DNA of 64,000 nucleotides from Salinivibrio sharmensis (lineage in GTDB: Bacteria > Pseudomonadota > Gammaproteobacteria > Enterobacterales > Vibrionaceae). Below are positions 1 to 8,245 of this stretch, one piece after another. Positions within the stretch are counted from its first letter, which is position 1; the number at the start of each line of letters is the position of its first letter. The position numbers and the translations under genes were made by a program. The stretch spans positions 59,693 to 123,692 of the forward strand of contig NZ_MUFC01000009.1 in NCBI RefSeq assembly GCF_001995985.1. The letters run 5' to 3'. The notes below the pieces were generated by a model, which was not told the origin of the DNA, made no database searches, and worked only from the letters and a program-made list of their open reading frames with translations.

Positions 1-42
1 TAATTTTTTTTGTACAATTTTGATCTATCTTCTACGCTTAGT

Positions 43-66
43 TGTACAACATATTATAAATGTACA
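43..66 (+). promoter_or_regulatory. LitR/CarH-type MerR operator (TGTACA-N12-TGTACA)
   Basis: Two TGTACA hexamers separated by exactly 12 bp lie 42 bp upstream of the first gene of the photolyase operon; a third copy (TTGTACAA) sits at 10-17. The AT-rich spacer carries possible -10 hexamers TATTAT (52-57) and TATAAA (55-60), so bound protein would cover the promoter. From memory, light-responsive LitR-family MerR regulators of Pseudomonas bind T(G/A)TACA-N12-TGTA(C/T)A. The second gene of the operon encodes such a regulator, so autoregulation is inferred. Confidence 0.7.
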
Positions 67-107
67 ACTCCGTAGCAAATGCTGCGCGGTCAGTGTAGAG
101 GTGAGAC

Positions 108-1061
108 ATGTCATTCCCTGTAGGTGTTAGCGCCTGTGTTATTGGCGAAAAAGTGCGATTTGACAGTGGTCATAAACGTAGCCCATTTGTCACCAAAGAG
201 TTGGCACCGTATGTAGATTTTGTGCCAGTGTGCCCCGAAGTCGGAATTGGGCTCCCAGTGCCGCGCCCCGCCATTCGCTTGGTCGACAAAGGAGATTTGT
301 CGGTCAGGTTAGTCGAAACCAAAGATCAACAAAAAGACTACACGGACAAAATGCAGGCGTTCAGTGAGCAAAAAGCGGAAGAGCTGGCGCACAAAGCACT
401 GCGTGGCTATATAGTCTGTGCCAAGTCACCGACTTGTGGCATGGAGCGGGTAAAAGTCTACCGCGAGAATGGTTACGCCTCAGATATTTCCGGGGTAGGG
501 CTTTACACTCAGGCACTGATGGCGCGCATGCCTTGGTTGCCTGTTGAAGAAGATGGCCGGCTTAACGATCCTATTCTCAAAGAGAACTTTGTTTTTCGGC
601 TGTTTGCGCTTGATGATCTTTACAAGAGTGTCGAGCAAGGGGTGACTAAGAAAGCCCTCGTTGATTTCCACTCACGCTATAAGTTGGTACTGATGGCGCA
701 TTCGCCCGAAAAATACCGTGAACTTGGGCGATTTATGGCCAACATTGGCCATTACGATCTGGATCGCTTTTTCGAGCAGTACCGCACCGCGTTTATGCAA
801 GCCATTGCCATTCGTGCGACGCGTAAAAAACACACCAACGTGTTAATGCACCTGCAAGGCTATTTTAAAAACAACCTCGATAAACATCAGAAAGCTGAGT
901 TAGCGAATCTTATCCATGCGTATCGTCAGGGCACCATGCCTTTATTAGCACCGCTGACGTTGATTTCGCATCATCTTCATAATCACCCCGATGAGTACTT
1001 AGCTAACCAAGCTTATCTCAAGCCTTATCCTGATGCGCTGAGGCTTCGCTATGGCCTATAA
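108..1061 (+). CDS. DUF523 + YbgA (DUF1722) fusion protein
   Basis: The 317-residue protein has two parts. The N-terminal DUF523 part (about 1-150) carries conserved cysteines in CPEVGIGLPVPRP and CAKSPTCGME. The C-terminal YbgA/DUF1722 part (about 180-315) has the MAHSPEKYRELGR and LLAPLTLI stretches. Biochemical function is unknown; the family is widely linked to photolyase genes. It is the first gene of the operon, preceded by a GAGGTGAG ribosome-binding site and by the TGTACA operator. Its 3' end overlaps the MerR gene by 11 bp, so the two are probably translationally coupled. A role in the light or photo-oxidative response is inferred from context only. Confidence 0.9.
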   Translation: MSFPVGVSACVIGEKVRFDSGHKRSPFVTKELAPYVDFVPVCPEVGIGLPVPRPAIRLVDKGDLSVRLVETKDQQKDYTDKMQAFSEQKAEELAHKALRGYIVCAKSPTCGMERVKVYRENGYASDISGVGLYTQALMARMPWLPVEEDGRLNDPILKENFVFRLFALDDLYKSVEQGVTKKALVDFHSRYKLVLMAHSPEKYRELGRFMANIGHYDLDRFFEQYRTAFMQAIAIRATRKKHTNVLMHLQGYFKNNLDKHQKAELANLIHAYRQGTMPLLAPLTLISHHLHNHPDEYLANQAYLKPYPDALRLRYGL

Positions 1062-1881
1062 GACACCTCACACTCTGACTATCAGCCAAGTGGCTGAGCA
1101 GACAGGTGTTAACCCTGTCACGCTGCGCGCATGGCAACGGCGCTATGGATTGCTTTCACCGGAGAGAACGGCAAAAGGGCACCGGCTTTATCGCCAGGAA
1201 GATGTAGAGACTATCGCTCATATTCTCCAGTGGTTAGATAAGGGGGTGCCGATCAGCAAGGTTAAACCTCTGCTTGCTCACAGTCCTACGGCGGCCGACA
1301 CGGAAGACGACAGCGTGGCACGTGAACTGATTGACTGTATTCATACATTCTCAGTCAAACGGCTCGGGAAAGTCCTAGACATGATTTTAAAAGAGTATCC
1401 CTTTTATTGGTTAGTTGAACATGCCTTTACACCGGTCGACCAATGGTTAGGTGACGAGGAGGAAGCGGTTCGTTTATTACAGCGCGATCTGTGGCATAGC
1501 GCTGTGATTGAGCGATGCCGAACGGCGCTGGCGGCAAATGCCAAACGACATGCCCAGTCTCGATGCTGGCTTGTCTCATTAACTGTCACCAATGAATACC
1601 AACGCGTGCTTATGGCGATGGCACTCAACGATAAGGGTTACAGTGTCACAATATTGTCCAGTCCGCATCAACAATTGAATTTGGTCGTTGAGGTGATGCG
1701 CGAGCAGGGGGTGACAACATTGGCCTTGATGGCTAATCGTCGTCTCGATCGCGCCCAAATCAATCAAGTACGCCTTTGTCTTGCTCAAAATGACATTGAC
1801 GTTGTGAGCCAAGCTTTTATCTGCTCCGTACACGGTGATGAGCTCGAAGAACTTAAGGAGAACAAAACGTTATGCATCTAG
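1051..1881 (+). CDS. MerR-family regulator, LitR/CarH-like, without a cobalamin site
   Basis: This 276-residue protein begins with a MerR winged-helix domain (LTISQVAEQTGVNPVTLRAW, then RRYGLLSP), typical of CarA/CarH/LitR regulators of light-induced genes. The C-terminal half aligns by eye with the cobalamin-binding fold: a helical segment, then a Rossmann-like part (WLVSLTVTNEYQRVLMAMAL). The ExHxxG-type B12 motif is absent; the His and Gly positions read Gln and Leu. Direct AdoCbl light sensing is therefore unlikely, and a partner such as a LOV protein may be needed, as described for Pseudomonas. It overlaps both neighbours and probably represses its own operon through the TGTACA sites. 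Confidence 0.85.
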   Translation: MAYKTPHTLTISQVAEQTGVNPVTLRAWQRRYGLLSPERTAKGHRLYRQEDVETIAHILQWLDKGVPISKVKPLLAHSPTAADTEDDSVARELIDCIHTFSVKRLGKVLDMILKEYPFYWLVEHAFTPVDQWLGDEEEAVRLLQRDLWHSAVIERCRTALAANAKRHAQSRCWLVSLTVTNEYQRVLMAMALNDKGYSVTILSSPHQQLNLVVEVMREQGVTTLALMANRRLDRAQINQVRLCLAQNDIDVVSQAFICSVHGDELEELKENKTLCI

Positions 1882-3314
1882 TCTGGTTTCGGCGCGATTT
1901 ACGTGGGCTGGATAACCGAGCGTTGAGCGCAGCCAGCGACGCGTCCGATCCCGTGGTCGGGATATTTGTTGAGACACCGGAACAGTGGGCGTCACACCAG
2001 CTTGCCCCCAAACAAGCGGGCCTTATCAAAGCTCGGCTAGAGGCGTTACGTGAAGAGCTTAGTGCGCGAAATATTCCCTTAGTGGTTGAGCGTGCAGCTG
2101 ATTTTCCTCAATCGGCGGAAAAAGTGGCGGATTATGCCCACCGCATTGGTGCAACAGCGGTGTTTGCTAACAAGGAATATGAACTTAATGAAAGCAAACG
2201 TGATGAACAAGTGTGCGCAGCGTTAGCAAACAAAGGCATCGCATGGTATGCCTATGATGACCGCAATTTGTTTGCACCAGGCACCATAAAATCGGGAAAA
2301 GGCGAACCGTATAAGGTGTTCACGCCCTTCAAAAAAGCCTGTCTACGTGCTTTAGACGGCATGGATGTTTCACCCTGCCAAAAACCATCCAAACGCGAGA
2401 CAAACGCGGCTATCGACACGATCTTTTCACAGCTAAAACCGATTCACTTTGATTATCCGACTGAGGATGTCTCGGACTGGGCGACCGATGAGACAGGGAT
2501 CCTCGAGCACATGCGTCGTTACTGCCGCGAGCAAGTGGCTGATTATAAAAGACAGCGTGACTTTCCCGCGGTTGATGCCACCAGTCAGCTTTCTCCTTAT
2601 TTGGCCATTGGCGCGTTATCTCCACGTCAATGCTTGGCGCGTTTACAAGAAGAGCAAGCCGATTGGCGCGAGCCCGATACAGGGGCAGCTACCTGGCTTT
2701 CGGAACTTATTTGGCGTGATTTCTATCAGGAAGTGAGTGCACAAAATCCGGCAATCAGCAAAAAGTATAGCTTTATAGCTTGGGGCGAATCAGTGGTATG
2801 GGATAACGACCCTTCCTTGTTTGAGGCTTGGAAGACGGGAAAAACCGGTTTTCCCATTGTTGATGCCGCGATGCACCAGCTTAATCAAACAGGCTGGATG
2901 CATAACCGATTGAGAATGATTGTGGCCAGCTTTTTGACTAAAGATCTGCTTATCGATTGGCGCTGGGGAGAAGACTACTTTATGTCCAAGCTGATTGATG
3001 GCGATTTTGCCTCTAACAACGGGGGCTGGCAATGGTCTGCGTCGGTAGGGACCGATGCTCAACCTTACTTTCGGATCTTTAATCCGACCACACAGGGAGA
3101 GCGGTTTGATAGTGATGGGCGCTTTATTCGTCGCTGGCTCCCCGCGCTTAAACAGGTGCCGGGCAAGCATATTCACCAGCCTTGGCAATGGGCGGATCAA
3201 TACGCCCAAGCGCTAGATTATCCGCGTCCGGTGGTGGATCACGCCACTCAGCGCAAAAAGGCGCTGGCCATTTTTGAAGCGGCGAAGAATCAGCCGCAGG
3301 AGCAAACACCATGA
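1872..3314 (+). CDS. phrB: Deoxyribodipyrimidine photolyase
   Basis: The 480-residue protein repairs cyclobutane pyrimidine dimers using blue light and FADH-. It has the N-terminal antenna-binding alpha/beta domain (LVWFRRDLRGLDNRAL) and the C-terminal FAD-binding helical domain with WLSELIWRDFY, GFPIVDAAM, GWMHNRLRM and DWRWGEDYF. The signature continues with DGDFASNNGGWQW and RIFNPTTQGERFD. This is standard class I CPD photolyase length and motif content rather than cryptochrome-DASH. The start overlaps the MerR gene by 10 bp, and the stop overlaps the next start as ATGA. Confidence 0.97.
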   Translation: MHLVWFRRDLRGLDNRALSAASDASDPVVGIFVETPEQWASHQLAPKQAGLIKARLEALREELSARNIPLVVERAADFPQSAEKVADYAHRIGATAVFANKEYELNESKRDEQVCAALANKGIAWYAYDDRNLFAPGTIKSGKGEPYKVFTPFKKACLRALDGMDVSPCQKPSKRETNAAIDTIFSQLKPIHFDYPTEDVSDWATDETGILEHMRRYCREQVADYKRQRDFPAVDATSQLSPYLAIGALSPRQCLARLQEEQADWREPDTGAATWLSELIWRDFYQEVSAQNPAISKKYSFIAWGESVVWDNDPSLFEAWKTGKTGFPIVDAAMHQLNQTGWMHNRLRMIVASFLTKDLLIDWRWGEDYFMSKLIDGDFASNNGGWQWSASVGTDAQPYFRIFNPTTQGERFDSDGRFIRRWLPALKQVPGKHIHQPWQWADQYAQALDYPRPVVDHATQRKKALAIFEAAKNQPQEQTP

Positions 3315-3751
3315 CTCGTTCGCCAACCCATGCTGGTGTGTCACAGTTTGTGACGACCTATCAAGCGCTCAATAAAGATAACTTGTCATCACTGGCGACG
3401 ATTTATCACCCCAAGATTGTGTTTGTCGACCCAGCGCATGAGATAACCGGCTTAGAGGCGTTTATCCAGTATTTTTCGCTGCTGTACGAAAACGTAACAG
3501 ATTGTCAATTTCATATACACACGACCGCGGTAGACGGAGACGATGCCTTTGTGACCTGGACCATGATGTTATCGCACCCCAAGTTGGATGGGGGGAAAAC
3601 GCGACAAGTTCAGGGCTGCTCTCACCTACGTTTTTATGACGGCAAAATCATTCGGCATCGTGATTACTTCGACTTAGGTGAAATGCTGTACGAAGCGCTA
3701 CCTGTGATAGGTCGCCTGCTCAAACATATCAAAACGAGGCTAGGACAATGA
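3311..3751 (+). CDS. NTF2-like (SnoaL-type) domain protein
   Basis: A 146-residue single-domain protein with the cone-shaped NTF2/SnoaL fold pattern: an N-terminal helix (VTTYQALNKDNLSSLATIYH), then FVDPAHEITGLEAFIQYF, then beta strands ending in HLRFYDGKIIRHRDYFDLG. Such proteins bind small hydrophobic molecules, or act as isomerases or hydrolases; no catalytic assignment can be made from sequence. It is joined by 4-bp ATGA overlaps to photolyase and SDR, and it is a regular member of photolyase/Cfa-type clusters. A role in processing an oxidised lipid is speculation from context. Confidence 0.85.
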   Translation: MTRSPTHAGVSQFVTTYQALNKDNLSSLATIYHPKIVFVDPAHEITGLEAFIQYFSLLYENVTDCQFHIHTTAVDGDDAFVTWTMMLSHPKLDGGKTRQVQGCSHLRFYDGKIIRHRDYFDLGEMLYEALPVIGRLLKHIKTRLGQ

Positions 3752-4473
3752 AACACGTATTGATCACCGGCGCCACGTCGGGAATTGGTGAGCAATTGGC
3801 AAGAGACTATGCGCGTCAAGGTTGGCAGGTGACAGCCTGTGGGCGAAACCAAGACAAGCTTAACGCCATGGCTAGCGATCACGCATCATTAGACGCATTG
3901 GCGTTTGATGCCACAGATGGCGAACAAACGCATCAAGCGCTGAGTAACTTAAGCGTCTTTCCCGATTTGATTATTCTAAATGCGGGAACGTGTGAATACA
4001 TCGACCATGGCGAAATCGATGTGGCGCTGTTTAAACGCGTTTTTGATATTAACGTTTTTGGCGTACTGAACTGTATTGAAGCGTTGCAAGCAAAATTCAC
4101 TGACAACACCCACCTTGCCATTGTCGGCTCGTCGGCCAGTTATATGCCGTTGCCACGCGCGGAGGCATACGGAGGATCGAAGGCGGCGATCAGCTACATC
4201 GCCAACACGCTATCTGCTGACTTGGCACACCGAGGGGTGACGGTGTCACTTATTTCACCGGGGTTTGTAAAGACACCATTAACCGACCAAAACGACTTTT
4301 CGATGCCAATGCGCATTACGGTGGAGCAAGCCTCTGCCGCTATTCAAAACGGGTTGGCTAAAGGGAAAACGGAAATCCATTTTCCGCGAAAATTTACCTT
4401 TATTCTCAAGTTTCTCGCGCTATTGCCTATGTCCTGGCAGCGAGCCCTCGCACGACGTATGACAAGGAACTAA
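3748..4473 (+). CDS. Short-chain dehydrogenase/reductase (SDR)
   Basis: A 241-residue classical SDR. It has the NAD(P)-binding TGATSGIGEQ at the N terminus, NAG in LILNAGTCEY, the catalytic Ser in IVGSSASYMPLP and the YGGSK Tyr-Lys pair, followed by the SPGFVKTPLT segment. ATGA overlap with the preceding gene and a 3-bp gap to the next indicate one transcript. The substrate is unknown. In this operon of fatty-acyl modifying enzymes a lipid-derived carbonyl or alcohol is a reasonable guess, but nothing in the sequence proves it. Confidence 0.93.
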   Translation: MKHVLITGATSGIGEQLARDYARQGWQVTACGRNQDKLNAMASDHASLDALAFDATDGEQTHQALSNLSVFPDLIILNAGTCEYIDHGEIDVALFKRVFDINVFGVLNCIEALQAKFTDNTHLAIVGSSASYMPLPRAEAYGGSKAAISYIANTLSADLAHRGVTVSLISPGFVKTPLTDQNDFSMPMRITVEQASAAIQNGLAKGKTEIHFPRKFTFILKFLALLPMSWQRALARRMTRN

Positions 4474-4476
4474 ATC

Positions 4477-5736
4477 ATGAAAATTGCCATCATCGGCTCA
4501 GGCATTGCCGGTTTGACGTGTGCTCATTATCTCAATAAACAGCATGACATCACCTTGTTTGAAGCGAATGATTATTTGGGGGGCCATACGGCCACGGTCG
4601 ATGTCGACGTCGCCAGTGGACAGTACGCGATTGATACCGGCTTTATCGTTTTTAACGATCGTACCTACCCGAATTATGAACGTTTACTCAACGAAATTGG
4701 TGTGGGTCGCCAACCTTCTCAAATGAGCTTTAGTGTTCGCAATGATGCGAATGGACTGGAGTATAACGGGCATAGCCTGTCCTCGTTATTTGCGCAGAAA
4801 CGCAATGTTATTAATGTGCGCTTCTACCGCTTTTTGGCGGAGATCATGCGATTCAATCGCCTCGCTCGTGAAGCACATGCCGCGGGTGAGGCCGAGCGGC
4901 AAGGCGCACTCAACACCCTGGGCGATTTTCTCAATCAACATGGGTTCAGTGATTATTTTTGTCAAAACTATATTCTTCCCATGGGCGCGGCGATTTGGTC
5001 ATCCACCTTGTCGGATATGCGTGGTTTTCCCTTGTCGTTCTTTCTGCGTTTTTTCCAAAATCACGGCCTGTTGGATATCACTAATCGGCCGCAATGGTAT
5101 GTGATCCCCGGAGGCTCACGTGAGTACGTTAAAAAGCTCACGCCTGCCTTCGAGGATAAAATTCATCTCAACTCACCGGTAAAAAGCGTGCGCCGAACGC
5201 CGGAGGCAGTGTTCGTCACCACCGACACGAGTGAGCATCAGTTTGATCAAGTGATATTCGCTTGTCATAGCGATCAGGCGCTCTCTATGCTGGCCGATCC
5301 CAGTGAAGCGGAACAACAGGTGCTTGGGGCGATCCCTTATCAAGACAATGAGGTCGTGCTTCACACTGACACGTCGCTGTTGCCTAAGCGTCAAGGCGCG
5401 TGGGCAAGTTGGAACTATCATTTACCGTTGTCAGATAAAATAGACACAGAACCAGCCGCTTTGACCTACAATATGAATATATTGCAGTCAATTCAGGCGC
5501 CTGAGACATTTTGTGTGACGCTAAATCAAACCGACAGGATCGAGCCGAGTAAAATTCTTAAGCAATTTGTCTATGCTCACCCCGTGTTTAATACCGAGAG
5601 TGTGGCAGCGCAACAACAGCGCCACCGCGTCAATGGTAAGCACCGGAGTTGGTTCTGCGGCGCGTATTGGTACAACGGCTTTCACGAAGATGGTGTACGC
5701 AGTGCGCTTGACGTAGTGGAGGGAATTAAAGCGTGA
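4477..5736 (+). CDS. FAD-dependent oxidoreductase of the amine-oxidase family
   Basis: The 419-residue protein opens with a dinucleotide-binding motif (IIGSGIAGLTCAHYL, acidic Glu in LFEAND, then LGGHT) and continues with DTGFIVFNDRTYPNY, typical of the amine-oxidase-like proteins encoded beside DUF1365 and Cfa-like genes. It ends with WFCGAYWYNGFHEDGVRSAL. In plants the equivalent domain is fused in front of the cyclopropane fatty-acid synthase domain, and in alpha-proteobacteria related clusters are linked to furan or cyclopropane fatty-acid synthesis. A role as an acyl-chain dehydrogenase or oxidase is likely but unproven. The GTG start of the next gene overlaps its stop. Confidence 0.9.
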   Translation: MKIAIIGSGIAGLTCAHYLNKQHDITLFEANDYLGGHTATVDVDVASGQYAIDTGFIVFNDRTYPNYERLLNEIGVGRQPSQMSFSVRNDANGLEYNGHSLSSLFAQKRNVINVRFYRFLAEIMRFNRLAREAHAAGEAERQGALNTLGDFLNQHGFSDYFCQNYILPMGAAIWSSTLSDMRGFPLSFFLRFFQNHGLLDITNRPQWYVIPGGSREYVKKLTPAFEDKIHLNSPVKSVRRTPEAVFVTTDTSEHQFDQVIFACHSDQALSMLADPSEAEQQVLGAIPYQDNEVVLHTDTSLLPKRQGAWASWNYHLPLSDKIDTEPAALTYNMNILQSIQAPETFCVTLNQTDRIEPSKILKQFVYAHPVFNTESVAAQQQRHRVNGKHRSWFCGAYWYNGFHEDGVRSALDVVEGIKA

Positions 5737-6479
5737 GTGCGTCGACACCGTCACTGAATAGCGGCTTATATGTGGGGCAAGTGCGGCATCGGCGCTTTAG
5801 CCCGATAAAACACACGTTTAATTACCCTGTGTTCATGCCCGTGATTGATCTCGATGAACTGGATCAGTTGGCGTTCAATGTTAAGGGCTTTCGCTTGGGT
5901 AAATGGGGATTAGCGGCATTCGATCACCGCGACTATCTCAATGGTCAAAAAGATACCAAAGCGGCGTGCTTTGACAAGCTCGAGGAATTAACCGGAGAGC
6001 GTATCGAAGGAAAAGTGTACGCACTGTGCCAATTACGCTATTTGGGCGTGTATTTTAGCCCAGCTAATTTCTATTACCTATACGACCAAGCCCATAACTG
6101 GCGTTACTTATTAGCCGAAGTGAGTAATACCCCGTGGGGTGAACGGCATTATTATGCCGTGCCGGCGGGCCAAAGGTATGAACACGAAAAAGCATTTCAT
6201 GTTTCGCCTTTTAACCCGATAGAGCAACGCTACCACTGGCGTCTGCGCCCTTTGGGGGAGCGAGTGCATCTTCACCTTGAGGCTCATCGACAGCAAAAAG
6301 AGTTTGACGCCACACTAGGGCTTCAACGACGCCCATTTACATCAAAAACACTGAATAAGTTATTGATCCGGACGCCGATGGAGACAGTAAAAGTTCTCAT
6401 TGGTATTTATTGGCAAGCGCTCAAACTTTGGATAAAGGGCGCACCGTTTTATCCGCACCCGAGTGCGAAGAAGGAGTAA
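5733..6479 (+). CDS. DUF1365 family protein
   Basis: A 248-residue protein of the DUF1365 family, recognised by GLYVGQVRHRRFSPIKHTFNY, the RLGKWGLAAFDHRDYLNG region, LRYLGVYFSPANFYYLYD and EVSNTPWGERHYYAVP. Function is unknown; the family is nearly always next to an FAD amine-oxidase-like gene and a Cfa-like gene, and all three parts are combined in plant cyclopropane synthases. Translation starts at GTG overlapping the previous stop as GTGA, suggesting coupling. It acts presumably on or with the acyl substrate of its neighbours. Confidence 0.88.
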   Translation: MSASTPSLNSGLYVGQVRHRRFSPIKHTFNYPVFMPVIDLDELDQLAFNVKGFRLGKWGLAAFDHRDYLNGQKDTKAACFDKLEELTGERIEGKVYALCQLRYLGVYFSPANFYYLYDQAHNWRYLLAEVSNTPWGERHYYAVPAGQRYEHEKAFHVSPFNPIEQRYHWRLRPLGERVHLHLEAHRQQKEFDATLGLQRRPFTSKTLNKLLIRTPMETVKVLIGIYWQALKLWIKGAPFYPHPSAKKE

Positions 6480-6481
6480 TT

Positions 6482-7723
6482 ATGTCTGCAACGGACGTCC
6501 CTCAGAGTCAACGCACACTGACACGTAAAGAGCACTATGCGAAACAATTGGTGTATACGTTGCTGGCGCACGTAAAAGACGCCTGCATTTCATTGGTGGA
6601 TGAACAGGGCCAAACCCTGCAGTGCGGTGATCCACAGGCAAAATTACACGCATCCGTGCTGGTACACGACCCACGCTTTTACACCAGGATTTTAACAGGC
6701 GGCAGTATCGCGGCGGCGGAGGCTTACATCGACGGCTGGTGGGAGTCTCCAAACTTAACGGATGTGATACGCGTTTTTGCCCGCAACCTGCCCGCTATCG
6801 ACAGAATTGAAAAGCACACTGGCTGGCTGGTGGGACTAGGGAACAAGCTTGCTCACTGGCGCAATCGCAATGAAAAAGAGACCGCGCGCCGCAATATCGC
6901 AGCACATTATGACCTCGGCAACGACTTGTACCGTCATTTTCTTGATGAGCAAATGCTGTATTCCAGTGCTATTTACACTGACAAAGAAATGACCCTAGAG
7001 CAGGCCCAAGTGGAAAAGATGGACCGGCTCTGCCGGCAGCTTTCGCTGACCTCTAACGATCATTTGCTCGAGATTGGCACGGGCTGGGGAGGCATGGCGG
7101 TCTACGCGGCTAAGCATTACGGTTGCCGCGTGACCACCACCACGATTTCACAAGAGCAATATGCTTGGGCAAAAGCCTGTGTCGAGCGAGAAGGGTTGGA
7201 AGATAAGATCACGCTGCTACAAAAAGACTACCGCGATCTGACCGGTGAATACGATAAACTGGTATCGATTGAAATGATTGAAGCGGTGGGGAAAGAGTAC
7301 TTGGACACTTTTGTGCGTCAATGTCAGGCCTTGCTTAAGCCTGATGGTTTGATGGCTATCCAAGCGATCACCATTGCTGATCAGCGTTACGAACACTACA
7401 GCCGGAACGTCGACTTTATCCAAAAGCATATTTTCCCCGGAGGATTCTTACCTTCAGTGAGTGTGTTGTTGTCTCACCTCACCGCTCAAACTGATTTTGT
7501 GATCAGAGACTTAAAAGACATCGGCTTGGATTACGCACAAACGCTGGCTGACTGGCACACACGCTTCAATCAGCAGACGGAGGTACTGCGTGATTACGGC
7601 TATGACGAACGTTTTGCACGTCTGTGGCGCTACTACTTTTGTTATTGCGAGGGAGGCTTTAAGGAACGAACCATCAGTGCCGTACAGCTACTCCTGAGTC
7701 GCCCCGCTTGGCGAGAGGCATAA
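6482..7723 (+). CDS. cfa: Cyclopropane-fatty-acyl-phospholipid synthase-like SAM methyltransferase
   Basis: The start is the ATG at 6482, placed by the AAGGAG at 6471, giving 413 residues; a longer in-frame start lies inside DUF1365. It has the AdoMet motif LLEIGTGWGGMAVYA and the Cfa-type regions NIAAHYDLGNDLYRHFLD, KYIFPGG-like KHIFPGGFLPS and WRYYFCYCEGGF. Compared with E. coli Cfa as I recall it, the active-site Cys is Ser (LYSSAIY) and the bicarbonate-site His is Gln (IQAIT), while the Glu in SIEMIEAVG is kept. This is the paralogue type shared with plant cyclopropane synthases. It probably methylates or methylenates unsaturated acyl chains of membrane phospholipids. Confidence 0.9.
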   Translation: MSATDVPQSQRTLTRKEHYAKQLVYTLLAHVKDACISLVDEQGQTLQCGDPQAKLHASVLVHDPRFYTRILTGGSIAAAEAYIDGWWESPNLTDVIRVFARNLPAIDRIEKHTGWLVGLGNKLAHWRNRNEKETARRNIAAHYDLGNDLYRHFLDEQMLYSSAIYTDKEMTLEQAQVEKMDRLCRQLSLTSNDHLLEIGTGWGGMAVYAAKHYGCRVTTTTISQEQYAWAKACVEREGLEDKITLLQKDYRDLTGEYDKLVSIEMIEAVGKEYLDTFVRQCQALLKPDGLMAIQAITIADQRYEHYSRNVDFIQKHIFPGGFLPSVSVLLSHLTAQTDFVIRDLKDIGLDYAQTLADWHTRFNQQTEVLRDYGYDERFARLWRYYFCYCEGGFKERTISAVQLLLSRPAWREA

Positions 7724-7726
7724 TTC

Positions 7727-8245
7727 GTGCGCTTTGTCGTTATTTCTTTATTGTTCAATGTTTACTGGTTTTCGGCGGCGCTCGGTCCGCCGAGCTTTCA
7801 GTGGTTGATGGTCGCGATGTTGCTGGGCGCGATCCTTTATGACCGCAGCGTGATGTGGGCAATGGCCGTACTCACGCCTGTTGGGTTAATTGGAGATAGC
7901 CTATTACTTCACACACAGTGGTTGGCAGTTGAGGCCGAGTACGTTGTGATGCCGCTGTGGCTACTATTACTGTGGCTAGGGTTTTGCAGTTTTGCCTGGT
8001 TAATGCGTGATCTGATCCTCGCACGAGCATTATGGTTTATGGCGGCGCTGGGCAGTTTCGGAGGCGCGAGCAGTTACTGGGCAGGAGAGCGTTTAGGGGT
8101 ATTAAGCTTCCCACAATCAATATGGGTCACTGGTGCGGTGCTGATTGGGACGTGGTTAGTATACAGCATCGTCCTAATTAACCTGATGCAATGGCTGCAA
8201 CACCAATTAGATGTCCGTTCTGCCGCGACAAGGAGAGAGCCATGA
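7727..8245 (+). CDS. DUF2878 family inner-membrane protein
   Basis: A 172-residue, very hydrophobic protein with about five predicted membrane spans (for example MVAMLLGAILYD, VMPLWLLLLWLGFCSFAWL, LWFMAALGSFGGASSYW and WVTGAVLIGTWLVYSIVL). It fits DUF2878, a family found with Cfa and photolyase clusters. The start is GTG, three bases after the cfa stop; no better ATG is available. Its stop overlaps the next gene as ATGA. Function is unknown; the position suggests a membrane partner of the lipid-modifying enzymes. Confidence 0.8.
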   Translation: MRFVVISLLFNVYWFSAALGPPSFQWLMVAMLLGAILYDRSVMWAMAVLTPVGLIGDSLLLHTQWLAVEAEYVVMPLWLLLLWLGFCSFAWLMRDLILARALWFMAALGSFGGASSYWAGERLGVLSFPQSIWVTGAVLIGTWLVYSIVLINLMQWLQHQLDVRSAATRREP

